Source: CAZQXD01 sp964597315
GTDB taxonomy: Bacteria > Pseudomonadota > Gammaproteobacteria > Competibacterales > Competibacteraceae
NCBI GenBank assembly: GCA_964597315.1
Contig: CAZQXD010000021.1
Coordinates: forward strand, 1 to 64,000
Length of the DNA: 64,000 nt
Direction: 5' to 3'
Made by a program: the position numbers and the translations under genes. Shown here one piece after another: positions 9,162 through 16,692 of this stretch. The first letter of the stretch is position 1, and the number at the start of each line of letters is the position of its first letter. The notes under the pieces are model-generated. The model searched no databases, was not told the origin of the DNA, and worked only from the letters and a program-made list of their open reading frames with translations.

Positions 9162-9179
9162 TGAAATTTGCTGAAATTT
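9162..9179. repeat. short direct repeat upstream of tRNA-Ser
   Basis: TGAAATTT occurs twice (9162-9169 and 9172-9179) in an AT-rich stretch between the GGDEF-EAL gene and the tRNA promoter. It could be an upstream activating (UP-like or FIS) region for the tRNA promoter or part of the promoter of the divergent gene. Confidence 0.3.
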
Positions 9180-9225
9180 CGCATCCTGCAAATTCAGCCC
9201 GATGGGCGCGGTACGATCCAAGCCG

Positions 9226-9254
9226 TAGACGCTTCTTATCCCGGTCGCTAGAAT
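9226..9254 (+). promoter_or_regulatory. sigma-70 promoter of tRNA-Ser
   Basis: TAGACG (9226-9231, -35) and TAGAAT (9249-9254, -10) are separated by 17 bases. Transcription would start near 9261, just before the mature tRNA 5' end at 9267. The C-rich stretch after the -10 (ACTCCCCC) resembles GC-rich discriminators of stringently controlled stable-RNA promoters. Confidence 0.65.
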
Positions 9255-9266
9255 GACTCCCCCTAC

Positions 9267-9354
9267 GGAGAGGTGGCTGAGCGGTCGAAAGCGGCGGTCT
9301 TGAAAACCGTTGAAGGGTAACCTTCCGGGGGTTCGAATCCCTCCCTCTCCGCCA
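9267..9354 (+). tRNA. tRNA-Ser(UGA)
   Basis: Acceptor GGAGAGG (9267-9273) pairs with CCTCTCC (9344-9350), followed by discriminator G and an encoded CCA (9352-9354). The anticodon loop CTTGAAA places TGA at 9301-9303. The long variable arm around 9311-9326 and the GGTTCGAATCC T-arm are those of a class II serine tRNA. It is intact, and the adjacent McrBC cassette begins within 50-80 bases of its 3' end. Confidence 0.98.
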
Positions 9355-9366
9355 TGCATTCATCGA

Positions 9367-9386
9367 CACCCCAGGTTTCCGGGGTG
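9367..9386 (+). terminator. hairpin after tRNA-Ser
   Basis: CACCCC (9367-9372) and GGGGTG (9381-9386) pair, and GG/CC inside the loop can extend the stem. No T-run follows. It lies between the tRNA 3' end and the start of mcrB, so it may end tRNA transcripts, help 3' processing, or mask the mcrB ribosome site, which overlaps its 3' arm. Confidence 0.4.
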
Positions 9387-9399
9387 GGAATACGCCCTC

Positions 9400-11646
9400 T
9401 TGCCCGGTTTCTCACTGATCCCAGACCCCGTGTACCAGCAGGCCAGGCAACTCATTAATGACTACCTCCGGGAACACCCGGAGGGTCTACTCGCCGCTTT
9501 GGACCGCGAAGGGCTGGAGCGCCAACGCCAATGCTTTCTAGACACCTTCGGCCCGGCGGTGCTGGCGGATCTGGACGATGCCGGGCTGGCGTCGCGGCTA
9601 CCCCATGGGCCTGACAACCGCGATTCCCTGGACTACTGGTTGGAATACCGCATCGGCGCGGACTTCGATACCCGATGCTTCGGCAGCATCGCCGGGGGGT
9701 CGGCCGCCAAGTTCGGTCTCTGGCGGGATCAGGACGGTCGCTGGCGGGCCAAGCGGCCTGGGGAGCGGGCTGGGAGTGAAATCGACGCCGCCGAGGCCCT
9801 GGTCCGGCTTCGGGAGCGGCGCCGGGAACTGCTGGCGGCGGTGGCCGCCCTGGAGCATCTGGTCGGGCGGGGTACGGGTGAACCGGACCCAGAAGCGGTG
9901 CAAAGGGCCGTAGCCGCAGCCGCCCCCCATTGGGGGAGCAGCGCCTGGTTGCATAAATATCTACACCTGGTCTTGCCGGAGCGGGTGACCGGTCTGCACA
10001 CCTTGGCCTGGCTGCGGGCCGGACTGTACCGGCTAGGACAACCGGCGAAGGGGTCCGGGCCATATGCCCTGGATACCCGGCTGTTGTGCTTTTGGGGGCG
10101 GTTGCCGGCGGTAGCGGGTCTCCCTTTGGTCTTGCGCTACCGATTGCCGGGTTGGTTGACGCCCCGGGATCACTGGGTGCTGCGGCTCCCTGGGGGAGAT
10201 TGCCGTAACCTGTTGGCGGACGACTGCTTGGCCCTGGGGCCGGAACAGTTGGACAGCCTGGCCGGGGCTTTCAGCCTCAGCCGCCGCCGGGAACTGCGCC
10301 GGGCCGTGGAAAGCGCCCTGCTGGATGCTGGCCTGGACAAAGACCCCAGCCGAGTGGCAAACCTACTGGCCCTGGGCCGGGGCCTGTCTGAAGGCGCGGT
10401 GGTAGCCCTGTTGGACGAGTCTGACCGGCTGGCGGCGCTGGGCGAGGTGCGCGGTCCCTATCGCCATGCGCCGGGCCGGGCGCGGCCTCATCAAGTGCCG
10501 GTGCGCTGGCAGCTACGGACGCCCTTGCCGCTGCCGGTCCTGGCCCCGGGAGAGGCCGAAAGCCTGACCCTGCTGGACCCGGCCGCCCCCTTGAGCGCCT
10601 GGCTAGAAGCGGCGCTGCTGGTTCAGGGCGCCGGTCCCTGGCCGAATTTTCAGGGGCAGCCGATACAACATTCGCGAGTTGGGGAACCACCCGCCGCTGC
10701 GGGCCTTTGCGGGGAACTCCTAACCACGCTGGCGCGCAAACCCCAGTTGATTCTTTATGGACCACCCGGCACCGGCAAGACCTGGCAAGCCCAGCGACTC
10801 GCCCTGGAAGTGGTGGCCCGCCATAATTACCGCTGCTTGCCGGAACAGTTGTCCGAGCGGCAGCTCGACGCCATCCATGGCCGGGACGGCGGCGAGCCGG
10901 TCATCGTTACCTGCGCGTTCCACCCCGGCATGGGCTATGAGGACTTTATCGAGGGCTTTCGGCCTGTCGCCGGGGGCTTTGAGTTGCGCCCGGGGCTGTT
11001 TCTGAGCCTGTCCCGGCGGGCCGCCGCCCGGCCCGGGGAAACGTTTGTACTGGTGATCGACGAGTTTAATCGGGCCAATCTGCCCCGGGTGCTAGGAGAG
11101 CTGCTGACCTTGCTGGAGCCGGGCCAGCGGGGCCGGTTGGCCGTGGTCCTGCCCCTGTCCAGAGAGCGGCTGGCCGTGCCTGATAACCTCTATCTTATCG
11201 CCACCATGAACACCGCCGACCGCTCCATATTGCTCCTAGACACGGCCTTGCGTCGGCGTTTCGCCTTTAGAGAGTTGCTCCCCCAACCGACATTGCTGGC
11301 CGACGTCCGGCTAGGAGAGTTGTCCTTGGCCGACTGGCTGGCCGCCTTGAACCGGCGAATCATTGCCCGGCTGGGCCGGGATGCCCGCAATCTACAAGTG
11401 GGTCATGCTTTTTTCATGGCCGACGGTCGGCCTATCCAGGACGCCGAAGGCATTGCCGCAGTGCTGCAAGACGAAATTTGGCCCCTGCTGCAAGAATACT
11501 GCTACGAAGACCCGGATGCCTTGACCGGCATTCTGGGCGGCTTGGTCAATGGGGCCGGAGAGCTACGCCGGGAGCTATTCGAGCCAGCGCGGCGGGCGGA
11601 GTTGACGGCAGCCCTGAGCCTGCTGCTGGAGCCTTTGGAGACGTGA
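9400..11646 (+). CDS. mcrB: McrB-like AAA+ GTPase of a type IV restriction system
   Basis: About 748 residues. The C-terminal AAA+ domain carries the Walker A GPPGTGKT (about 454-461), YEDFIEGFRP, the Walker B region VLVIDEFNRANLPRVLGELL, and the McrB-specific GTP signature MNTADRSI. McrB uses GTP to drive translocation and recruits the McrC nuclease to cut DNA carrying modified cytosine. The roughly 400-residue N-terminal part, the presumed modified-base reader, I do not recognise. Start: TTG 9400 is preceded by GGGGTGGGAA at 9-base spacing; GTG 9430 is an alternative. mcrC overlaps its stop codon. Position right behind a tRNA gene suggests acquisition as a defence cassette (inference). Confidence 0.9.
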   Translation: MPGFSLIPDPVYQQARQLINDYLREHPEGLLAALDREGLERQRQCFLDTFGPAVLADLDDAGLASRLPHGPDNRDSLDYWLEYRIGADFDTRCFGSIAGGSAAKFGLWRDQDGRWRAKRPGERAGSEIDAAEALVRLRERRRELLAAVAALEHLVGRGTGEPDPEAVQRAVAAAAPHWGSSAWLHKYLHLVLPERVTGLHTLAWLRAGLYRLGQPAKGSGPYALDTRLLCFWGRLPAVAGLPLVLRYRLPGWLTPRDHWVLRLPGGDCRNLLADDCLALGPEQLDSLAGAFSLSRRRELRRAVESALLDAGLDKDPSRVANLLALGRGLSEGAVVALLDESDRLAALGEVRGPYRHAPGRARPHQVPVRWQLRTPLPLPVLAPGEAESLTLLDPAAPLSAWLEAALLVQGAGPWPNFQGQPIQHSRVGEPPAAAGLCGELLTTLARKPQLILYGPPGTGKTWQAQRLALEVVARHNYRCLPEQLSERQLDAIHGRDGGEPVIVTCAFHPGMGYEDFIEGFRPVAGGFELRPGLFLSLSRRAAARPGETFVLVIDEFNRANLPRVLGELLTLLEPGQRGRLAVVLPLSRERLAVPDNLYLIATMNTADRSILLLDTALRRRFAFRELLPQPTLLADVRLGELSLADWLAALNRRIIARLGRDARNLQVGHAFFMADGRPIQDAEGIAAVLQDEIWPLLQEYCYEDPDALTGILGGLVNGAGELRRELFEPARRAELTAALSLLLEPLET

Positions 11647-12923
11647 ATCCAAGTCCACCCTGTCTCGAAATAACGGAATGGTCCCGCACCGGTCCCGAGC
11701 AGGCGCCGTGGCTGCGTAATCTCACCCTGACGGCCGCAGATCGCCGCCTGCTGGACGCGCTGGCGGCTCGCAGCTCGCTACGGGTGGAGGAACTGCGCCA
11801 TGGCCTGCAGGTGGAGGTGGGACCCCATGTGGGCTCGGTCAGCCTCAGCGCCTTACGCATCGACGTGCGGCCCAAGCTGGCGTTGGACGCAGTGCTGGCC
11901 ATGGCCGCTTATGGGTTTCGGCTACGGGATCTGGTCTTGACCGAGGGCGGCGGACGCCATCCCGCCGCCACCCGGGGTTTCGTGGACCTGCTGGGTCTGG
12001 CGCTGCTGTCCCTGACCCGGCGTCTGGCCCGAGGCGGTCTATTACGGCTTTACCGGGAGCAGGATGCCGAGCTGGCATCACCTAGGGGGCGAATCATGGC
12101 GGCTTGGGCCACGCCGGGGCGGCTGCGCTGCCGGTATGCCGAACCGGCCGTCGACCACCCGCTCCATCAAGCCCTGGCCGGGGGGCTGTGGCTGGCGGCG
12201 CGGCTGGTGGCCGACCCGGCTCTGGCCTCTAGGTTACGCCACGCCGCAACGGGGTTATCGTTATCCAGGCCGCCCGGGCCGCCGACAGCGGAGTTGCTGC
12301 GCCGGGCTAGGGCGCTGTTGGATCGGCGTAGCGGCCACTACCGGGACGCCCTGACCTTGACGGTACTGCTCAGCCAAGGCTGCCGATTGGGAAGCTATAC
12401 TGGCGCCGGTCCCTTGCCCTTGGGGGGATTTCTGCTGGATATGAACCGCCTGTTCGAAGGCTTTCTGACCCGCTGGCTCAGTAACCATGCTCCACCAGGA
12501 TTGCGGGTCGCGGCCCAGCGGGGGTGGACCGATGCCTTCGTCTGGCTAGACAACCCTGCGGGCTGGCGGGGACCGGTGCTGCGCCCGGACCTGGTGTTCC
12601 TGCGGGGAAACCAGGTGCTGGCCGTGGGGGATGCAAAATACCGGGACCACGCCTCCCGTCCCCCCAGCACCGCCGAGCTGTATCAGTTGACCGCCTACGG
12701 GTTGGCCTATCCCCTTGCTGAGCCGGGGGAAGTCTTGTTGTTCTATCCTTTGGCGCCGGATGCAGTGGAGCGACCGGCCCGCTTGTATTTCGCCCCGGCC
12801 GGGAGCGGCGTCCGGCTGATTATCCGCCTAGTGGGAGTGCCCGTGGCGGCCCTGCTGAACGGACGGGAGGTCAATTGGTGGCCCCTAGGCGCGGCAATGC
12901 CGAGGGAATGTATATCCGATTAA
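11643..12923 (+). CDS. mcrC: McrC-like nuclease subunit of a type IV restriction system
   Basis: 426 residues. The nuclease core is the PD-(D/E)xK pattern RPDLVFLRGN...VGDAKY near residues 315-340 (Asp, then DxK), typical of McrC. McrC binds the McrB hexamer, stimulates its GTPase and cuts the DNA. The GTG at 11643 overlaps the mcrB stop as GTGA and follows TTGGAGAC, so translation is coupled and the pair should be made in fixed ratio. No other restriction or methylase gene is nearby, consistent with a type IV (modification-dependent) system. Confidence 0.9.
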   Translation: MNPSPPCLEITEWSRTGPEQAPWLRNLTLTAADRRLLDALAARSSLRVEELRHGLQVEVGPHVGSVSLSALRIDVRPKLALDAVLAMAAYGFRLRDLVLTEGGGRHPAATRGFVDLLGLALLSLTRRLARGGLLRLYREQDAELASPRGRIMAAWATPGRLRCRYAEPAVDHPLHQALAGGLWLAARLVADPALASRLRHAATGLSLSRPPGPPTAELLRRARALLDRRSGHYRDALTLTVLLSQGCRLGSYTGAGPLPLGGFLLDMNRLFEGFLTRWLSNHAPPGLRVAAQRGWTDAFVWLDNPAGWRGPVLRPDLVFLRGNQVLAVGDAKYRDHASRPPSTAELYQLTAYGLAYPLAEPGEVLLFYPLAPDAVERPARLYFAPAGSGVRLIIRLVGVPVAALLNGREVNWWPLGAAMPRECISD

Positions 12924-12999
12924 TCTTCTATGCTGTCTAAGAAAATAAACTTGAGCCGTGACTATTCCTAAGCCCGATAATCAAAAATATGGTTTTCCC

Positions 13000-13590
13000 A
13001 TGCCACCTCGTTGCCGTCTACCGATAGTGCTACTCTGCCTCACCTCAACGCCTGCCCTGGCCCTGGACGGGGTGTCTTTGGGGGTAGGTTCTGGAGAAAC
13101 CGATTTATATGCCTATCGGGTGGCCGTGCAGTGGCCCTGGCAGCGGCGCTGGTTGGAGTCCGGCGGCTGGTTCGTGGGGGGCTATTGGGAGCTTAGCCTG
13201 AGCTACTGGGAAAACGACCAGGCGCCTTCGATCTTCACGCCAGAGCGCTCCCGGGGGGGCAACGAGGTGCTGATCGGCGCCATCAGCCCGGTGTTCCGCT
13301 GGCAGCGCGCCGAGCCTTTCGGCAACGGTTTGTTACCCTTTTTGGAAGTGGCCGTGGGCTTTAGCCTGTTTTCCGATGATCGCATCACCCGCGACCGAAA
13401 CGGCGTCTCCAACCCCCTGGATCTGGGCGGCCATTTTCAGTTCGAAGACCGCCTGGGGGTGGGAGTCCGCTTCGGGCGTGGGCAGCGCTGGGAGCTGAGT
13501 TACCGGCGCTTGCATTATTCCAATGGTGGCATCTGGGAGCGCAACGACGGCATCAACCTGAATCAGGTGAACTTGGGCTACTGGTTCTGA
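13000..13590 (+). CDS. PagL-like outer-membrane acyloxyacyl hydrolase (lipid A 3-O-deacylase family)
   Basis: From ATG 13000 the protein is 196 residues with a clean signal peptide ending around ALA, and alternating beta-strand sequence ending in a terminal Phe (NLGYWF), as in outer-membrane barrels. HYSNGGIWERNDGIN resembles the catalytic region of PagL, which removes a 3-hydroxyacyl chain from lipid A; the His and Ser of that site are present. The Glu reported as the third catalytic residue of Pseudomonas PagL seems to be Asn at the matching position, so activity is uncertain. A GTG at 12958 would add 14 residues and spoil the signal peptide. Convergent with the CDGSH gene. Confidence 0.75.
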   Translation: MPPRCRLPIVLLCLTSTPALALDGVSLGVGSGETDLYAYRVAVQWPWQRRWLESGGWFVGGYWELSLSYWENDQAPSIFTPERSRGGNEVLIGAISPVFRWQRAEPFGNGLLPFLEVAVGFSLFSDDRITRDRNGVSNPLDLGGHFQFEDRLGVGVRFGRGQRWELSYRRLHYSNGGIWERNDGINLNQVNLGYWF

Positions 13591-13608
13591 GCCAGGCCGG
13601 TGGCGCGT

Positions 13609-14265
13609 CTAATCGCCCGTGAAACCGATTTTGGCGTGACTGCCGTCGCAAAAAGGTTTATTGCGGGAGCCGCCGCAGCGGCACAGATACAGTTCCGTGG
13701 CCTGGTAGCGGGTTTTGGCATCGCCGCTCAAAACCTGAATCTCCCCCTTGACCTGCAATGAGCCTTGGGCCTGAACAGTGATTTGCAAGGGCTGGCCGGT
13801 CGTGGGCGGGTCGCTTTTGTCGGTGTGTTTGCCCAACTGCCCTGGGTCCCGGAATCCGGCGCGTGCATGGGCGCCGTCGCAGAAAGGCTTGTTTTTGGAA
13901 GCGCCGCAACGGCACAAGGCGATGCGGGTGTCCCGGAGCAGCAGCGTCCCATCCGCAGTCAGCACTTCCATATCGCCTCGCAGATATAGGGGACCATCGG
14001 CGGCAACGGTGAGGCTATTGACGGGCGCCGGGGCCTCGGCGGGGCCGCCATCCTTGCGCTGGTAATGGAGCGCCCCGGTGGGGCATCGGTGGATGACTTC
14101 CGCCACCGCGTTGGCCGTGGCTTGATCCGGGTCGATCCAGGGTTTGCGAGTGGGATCGAAAACGCCAGGCTGTCCGTGGACGCATTCCTCGGCGTGAATG
14201 CAACGGGCCTGGTCGTAGCTGATATGAATGGTTTGGCCTGGGTACTGGCGAAGCTTCTGGGACAT
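13609..14265 (-). CDS. iron-sulfur protein with a Fer4_19-type domain and two CDGSH zinc-finger-like domains
   Basis: 218 residues. The N-terminal part (about 12-75) has the single-cluster pattern with Cys22, Cys28 and HRCPTGAL (Cys61). Two CDGSH cluster sites follow: CRCGASKNKPFCDGAH (Cys118, Cys120, Cys129, His133) and CRCGGSRNKPFCDGSH (Cys195, Cys197, Cys206, His210). All ligands of both 2Fe-2S sites are intact, so it should be a soluble electron-transfer or cluster-handling protein. No signal peptide. The gene upstream on the same strand is a truncated rubredoxin reductase, which hints at a redox role but is not proof. Confidence 0.9.
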   Translation of the reverse strand: MSQKLRQYPGQTIHISYDQARCIHAEECVHGQPGVFDPTRKPWIDPDQATANAVAEVIHRCPTGALHYQRKDGGPAEAPAPVNSLTVAADGPLYLRGDMEVLTADGTLLLRDTRIALCRCGASKNKPFCDGAHARAGFRDPGQLGKHTDKSDPPTTGQPLQITVQAQGSLQVKGEIQVLSGDAKTRYQATELYLCRCGGSRNKPFCDGSHAKIGFTGD

Positions 14266-14339
14266 AGCGGCCTCCGGCGTTAAACGTGCCTGCTGATACT
14301 GTAGTGGCCGCCGCCGAAAACGTCATGGTTTATTGGAGT

Positions 14340-14546
14340 TCAGGCAGCGCTCACAACGGGCGCGTCCCAGGCGCGGGCCAGGGGGGCGCGCGAGGTACTG
14401 TTTAGACGTAATTTGGGGGGCGGGTCGTAGAACCAGCCGTCTTCGTCGGTGATGACCAGCAACGGCGTTTCCGTATCCAGTTTGCGGAACTGTCTGACCA
14501 GGTTGGCTCCGTCCAGACCGGTGCCGATTATCACGAGAGGTTGCAT
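14340..14546 (-). pseudogene. truncated rubredoxin-NAD(+) reductase (N-terminal fragment)
   Basis: 68 codons from ATG 14546. The first about 42 residues match the start of rubredoxin reductases (AlkT-like FAD proteins): the Rossmann motif VIIGTGLDGANL, then RKLDTETPLLVIT and DGWFYDP. After that the sequence leaves the family and ends at a stop, so about 300 residues of the FAD- and NAD-binding domains are missing. It nevertheless has an excellent ribosome site (AAGGAG, 8-base spacing), meaning either a recent deletion or a retained fragment. It cannot be a working reductase. Confidence 0.72.
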
Positions 14547-14681
14547 GAATGACTCCTTGATTTTGTCGTCAAGTTTGAACGTGACGTTTGGAAACCTATA
14601 CGGCGTCAACAGGCGCCGGGATGCAGGGGCGGGAAAAATTAAGAACTCTTCAGGTTCGTTATCTGAAAACCATACCGAGAC

Positions 14682-14760
14682 AATGGCTGCTAAAATGGGG
14701 CGATGCGGGGGCCATTACGCAAAGCCTATAGAACCGATAAGGATAATCGAGAAGGCAGGC
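14682..14760 (+). promoter_or_regulatory. possible GEMM-like (cyclic-di-GMP) leader RNA
   Basis: ACGCAAAGCC (14717-14726) is identical to the best-conserved core of GEMM-I riboswitches. Just before it, AATGG (14694-14698) and CCATT (14712-14716) form a P2-like stem, and ATGGC (14683-14687) could pair partly with the GCC that follows the core. However, the usual GCAAACC box 5' of the stem, the GAAA tetraloop and its receptor are not recognisable. The element precedes a small ORF and a diguanylate cyclase, a plausible target. A covariance-model search is needed; treat as a candidate only. Confidence 0.25.
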
Positions 14761-14767
14761 GATTCTC

Positions 14768-14790
14768 ATGGCCATCCCGTTTCTGGCCAT
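14768..14790 (+). other. perfect inverted repeat in the cyclase leader
   Basis: ATGGCCA (14768-14774) and TGGCCAT (14784-14790) pair perfectly around a 9-base loop. It follows the GEMM-like core by 40 bases and precedes the small ORF by 86. No T-run follows, so it may be an operator or an expression-platform hairpin rather than a terminator. Confidence 0.4.
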
Positions 14791-14909
14791 AAGCTTCCCC
14801 GCGGCTAATGGGCGCTATCAAACTTTTGATAAACACGTGACCGGGCTGCCGCCGGGTACTGACGAGAGGGAGACCCATGAGCCACCTGCTGCCTAGGAGG
14901 ATTCCGCAC

Positions 14910-15008
14910 ATGCTGGAGTGGACTATCCTGGATGCCATCCCCGAACGCTTCGCTCCCATGCCCCTGCTGGAGCAAGGGGGCATCTGGAGGAGGCGCCATG
15001 GCGGATGA
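14910..15008 (+). CDS. small ORF (32 aa) translationally coupled to the diguanylate cyclase
   Basis: ATG 14910 is preceded by TAGGAGG at ideal 9-base spacing; an in-frame ATG at 14877 (43 aa) also has a purine-rich GAGGGAG just before it. The frame reads MLEWTILDAIPERFAPMPLL and then a basic Arg-rich end, stopping at 15008. The last 11 bases overlap the start of the cyclase gene (ATG 14998). No family recognised. Two strong ribosome sites in a row, plus the overlap, suggest a leader peptide or a small regulatory partner rather than chance. Confidence 0.5.
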   Translation: MLEWTILDAIPERFAPMPLLEQGGIWRRRHGG

Positions 15009-16626
15009 AACCTCGGCGATCGGATTAAACGCCAAACTGACCCGGCTCAAAGCGGTGTACCGGGAACGGTTGGTGGGCATGCTGGGGGAGATCAAGAACT
15101 GCTGGGATCGGGTTCGGAACCCCCAGTCACCATCCGAGCCTTACCTGACGGCTCTAGGCGAACTGTTTGTCCTGGTGCATCGGGTTGCCGGTTCGGCGGG
15201 CAGTTTCGGGTATCAGAATTTGTCAGCGACGGCCTTGCCCTTGGAGGCGCTGCTCAGGACCCTGCACCAGGAAGGGCGTCGGCCCACTCCCGAGGAGCGG
15301 GAACATATCGATTCGGGTATTCAGGCCCTGCTTGAAGCCTGGGATACGCGCACCGAACCACTGGAAACCATCACCCAAAAGCCGCTGGTAGAGACCGGGA
15401 TGAATCATCCGGCCAAGGTATGGCTGTTGTCCAGGGATGCCGATCAGGTCGCCCAACTCAGCGCCCAGTTGACCCAGTTCGACTACCAGGTACAGGCTTT
15501 CGCGGACCCGGAGGCGGCATGGGAACGTCTGGCGCGGGAGCAGCCCGACGCAGTCATCTCCGATCTGAGTCTGGCGCAGACCGTGGAGCGGCATCTGGCC
15601 GGCAAGGCGCCAGTGATCTATTTGGGAGAGTCCGAGACCATCGACGCCCGTTTGGCGGCGGTGCGGGCAGGCGGCGGCGCGTATCTGGTCAAGCCGGTGG
15701 AGATCGACGAGCTGATGGGCTGGCTGGACCCCTTTACCCAAAGCAGCCAGCAGCAGCCCTATTTCCTGCTGATCGTGGACGACGACCGGCAACTGGCCGA
15801 GCGCCATGCTCTGGCTTTGGAGGCTGTGGGCATGGAAACCCGGGTACTGAACGAACCGCTGCGGATACTGGGTGTCCTGGCTGATCGGAAGCCGGATTTG
15901 ATCCTCATGGAGGCTTATATGCTTTCATGTAGTGGTCTGGACTTGGCTCGGGCGGTGCGGCAGGTGCGGGCCTATCTGAGCATTCCCATCGTGTTTCTGT
16001 CCGTGGAGACCGACACCAATCGGAGGGTGGATGCCAAGCGGCTGGCGGGAGATGATTTTCTCACCAAGCCCATTGATCCTGATCGCTTGGTCCGCGAGGT
16101 GGCCGGGCGGGCGGAACGGGGCCGGGTGCTGCGGAGCATCATGCAGTCGGACAGCCTGACCGGCTTGCTCAACCATGTCTCTCTCAAGGAACGGCTGGAG
16201 GCGGAATTGGCGCGGGCGCGGCGACAACAGTCGGAACTATCGTTTGCGCTACTGGACTTGGACCACTTCAAAGCAGTCAACGACCGCCACGGCCATCTGG
16301 CCGGTGACCGGGTTCTCAAGGTGCTGGCCAATCTACTGTCCCGGCGGTTGCGCCGCTCCGATTTGGTGGGCCGTTATGGCGGCGAGGAGTTCGCGGTGGT
16401 CCTGACCGATACCGCACCGGAGGCGGCGGCTGGGGTGATGAACGAATTACGCGAGTCCTTCGCCCGGCTGGAGCATGGCGCCGGGGAGGGCGATTTCCAC
16501 GTGACCTTCAGTTGCGGCGTAGTGGGCTGTTCTGGGCATGAACAGGTCGACGCCCTGGTCCAGGCGGCAGATTTGGCCCTGTACGACGCCAAAGCCCAGG
16601 GCCGCAATCGGGTGGTGGTGGCTTAG
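14998..16626 (+). CDS. diguanylate cyclase response regulator: HPt-REC-REC-GGDEF
   Basis: 542 residues. The HPt-like N-terminal domain has His61 in VHRVAGSAGSFG. A first receiver (about 138-245) keeps a possible phospho-acceptor Asp189 and a KP motif. A second receiver (about 255-370) has the acidic pocket (VDDD) and Lys-Pro (TKPID), but the phospho-acceptor position is Glu305 (LILMEAYM) instead of Asp. The GGDEF domain has intact GGEEF (461-465) and an RxxD inhibition site (452-455). It should make cyclic-di-GMP, with one receiver perhaps locked. Start ATG 14998 has a strong GGAGGAGG site. Coupled to the upstream small ORF; queA follows 66 bases later. Confidence 0.92.
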   Translation: MADETSAIGLNAKLTRLKAVYRERLVGMLGEIKNCWDRVRNPQSPSEPYLTALGELFVLVHRVAGSAGSFGYQNLSATALPLEALLRTLHQEGRRPTPEEREHIDSGIQALLEAWDTRTEPLETITQKPLVETGMNHPAKVWLLSRDADQVAQLSAQLTQFDYQVQAFADPEAAWERLAREQPDAVISDLSLAQTVERHLAGKAPVIYLGESETIDARLAAVRAGGGAYLVKPVEIDELMGWLDPFTQSSQQQPYFLLIVDDDRQLAERHALALEAVGMETRVLNEPLRILGVLADRKPDLILMEAYMLSCSGLDLARAVRQVRAYLSIPIVFLSVETDTNRRVDAKRLAGDDFLTKPIDPDRLVREVAGRAERGRVLRSIMQSDSLTGLLNHVSLKERLEAELARARRQQSELSFALLDLDHFKAVNDRHGHLAGDRVLKVLANLLSRRLRRSDLVGRYGGEEFAVVLTDTAPEAAAGVMNELRESFARLEHGAGEGDFHVTFSCGVVGCSGHEQVDALVQAADLALYDAKAQGRNRVVVA

Positions 16627-16692
16627 GGGCGCGGGGCTAAGCCCGGATAGTTCAGGTGTTACGGTTTTTTATCAGGTTTCGCGGCCATTATC

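Larger units (their letters stand above)
14547..14876. other. 330-bp intergenic region with structured-RNA signals
   Basis: No long ORF on either strand. It separates the truncated reductase (minus) from the small ORF and diguanylate cyclase (plus). It contains a possible cyclic-di-GMP-riboswitch-like segment (about 14682-14760) and a perfect 7-bp hairpin (14768-14790), described separately. Confidence 0.6.

Noticed and set aside
9310..9399. Open frame running from inside tRNA-Ser into mcrB
   Set aside because: The first 30 codons would start within the tRNA and have no ribosome site; the mcrB start is placed at 9400 (or 9430).
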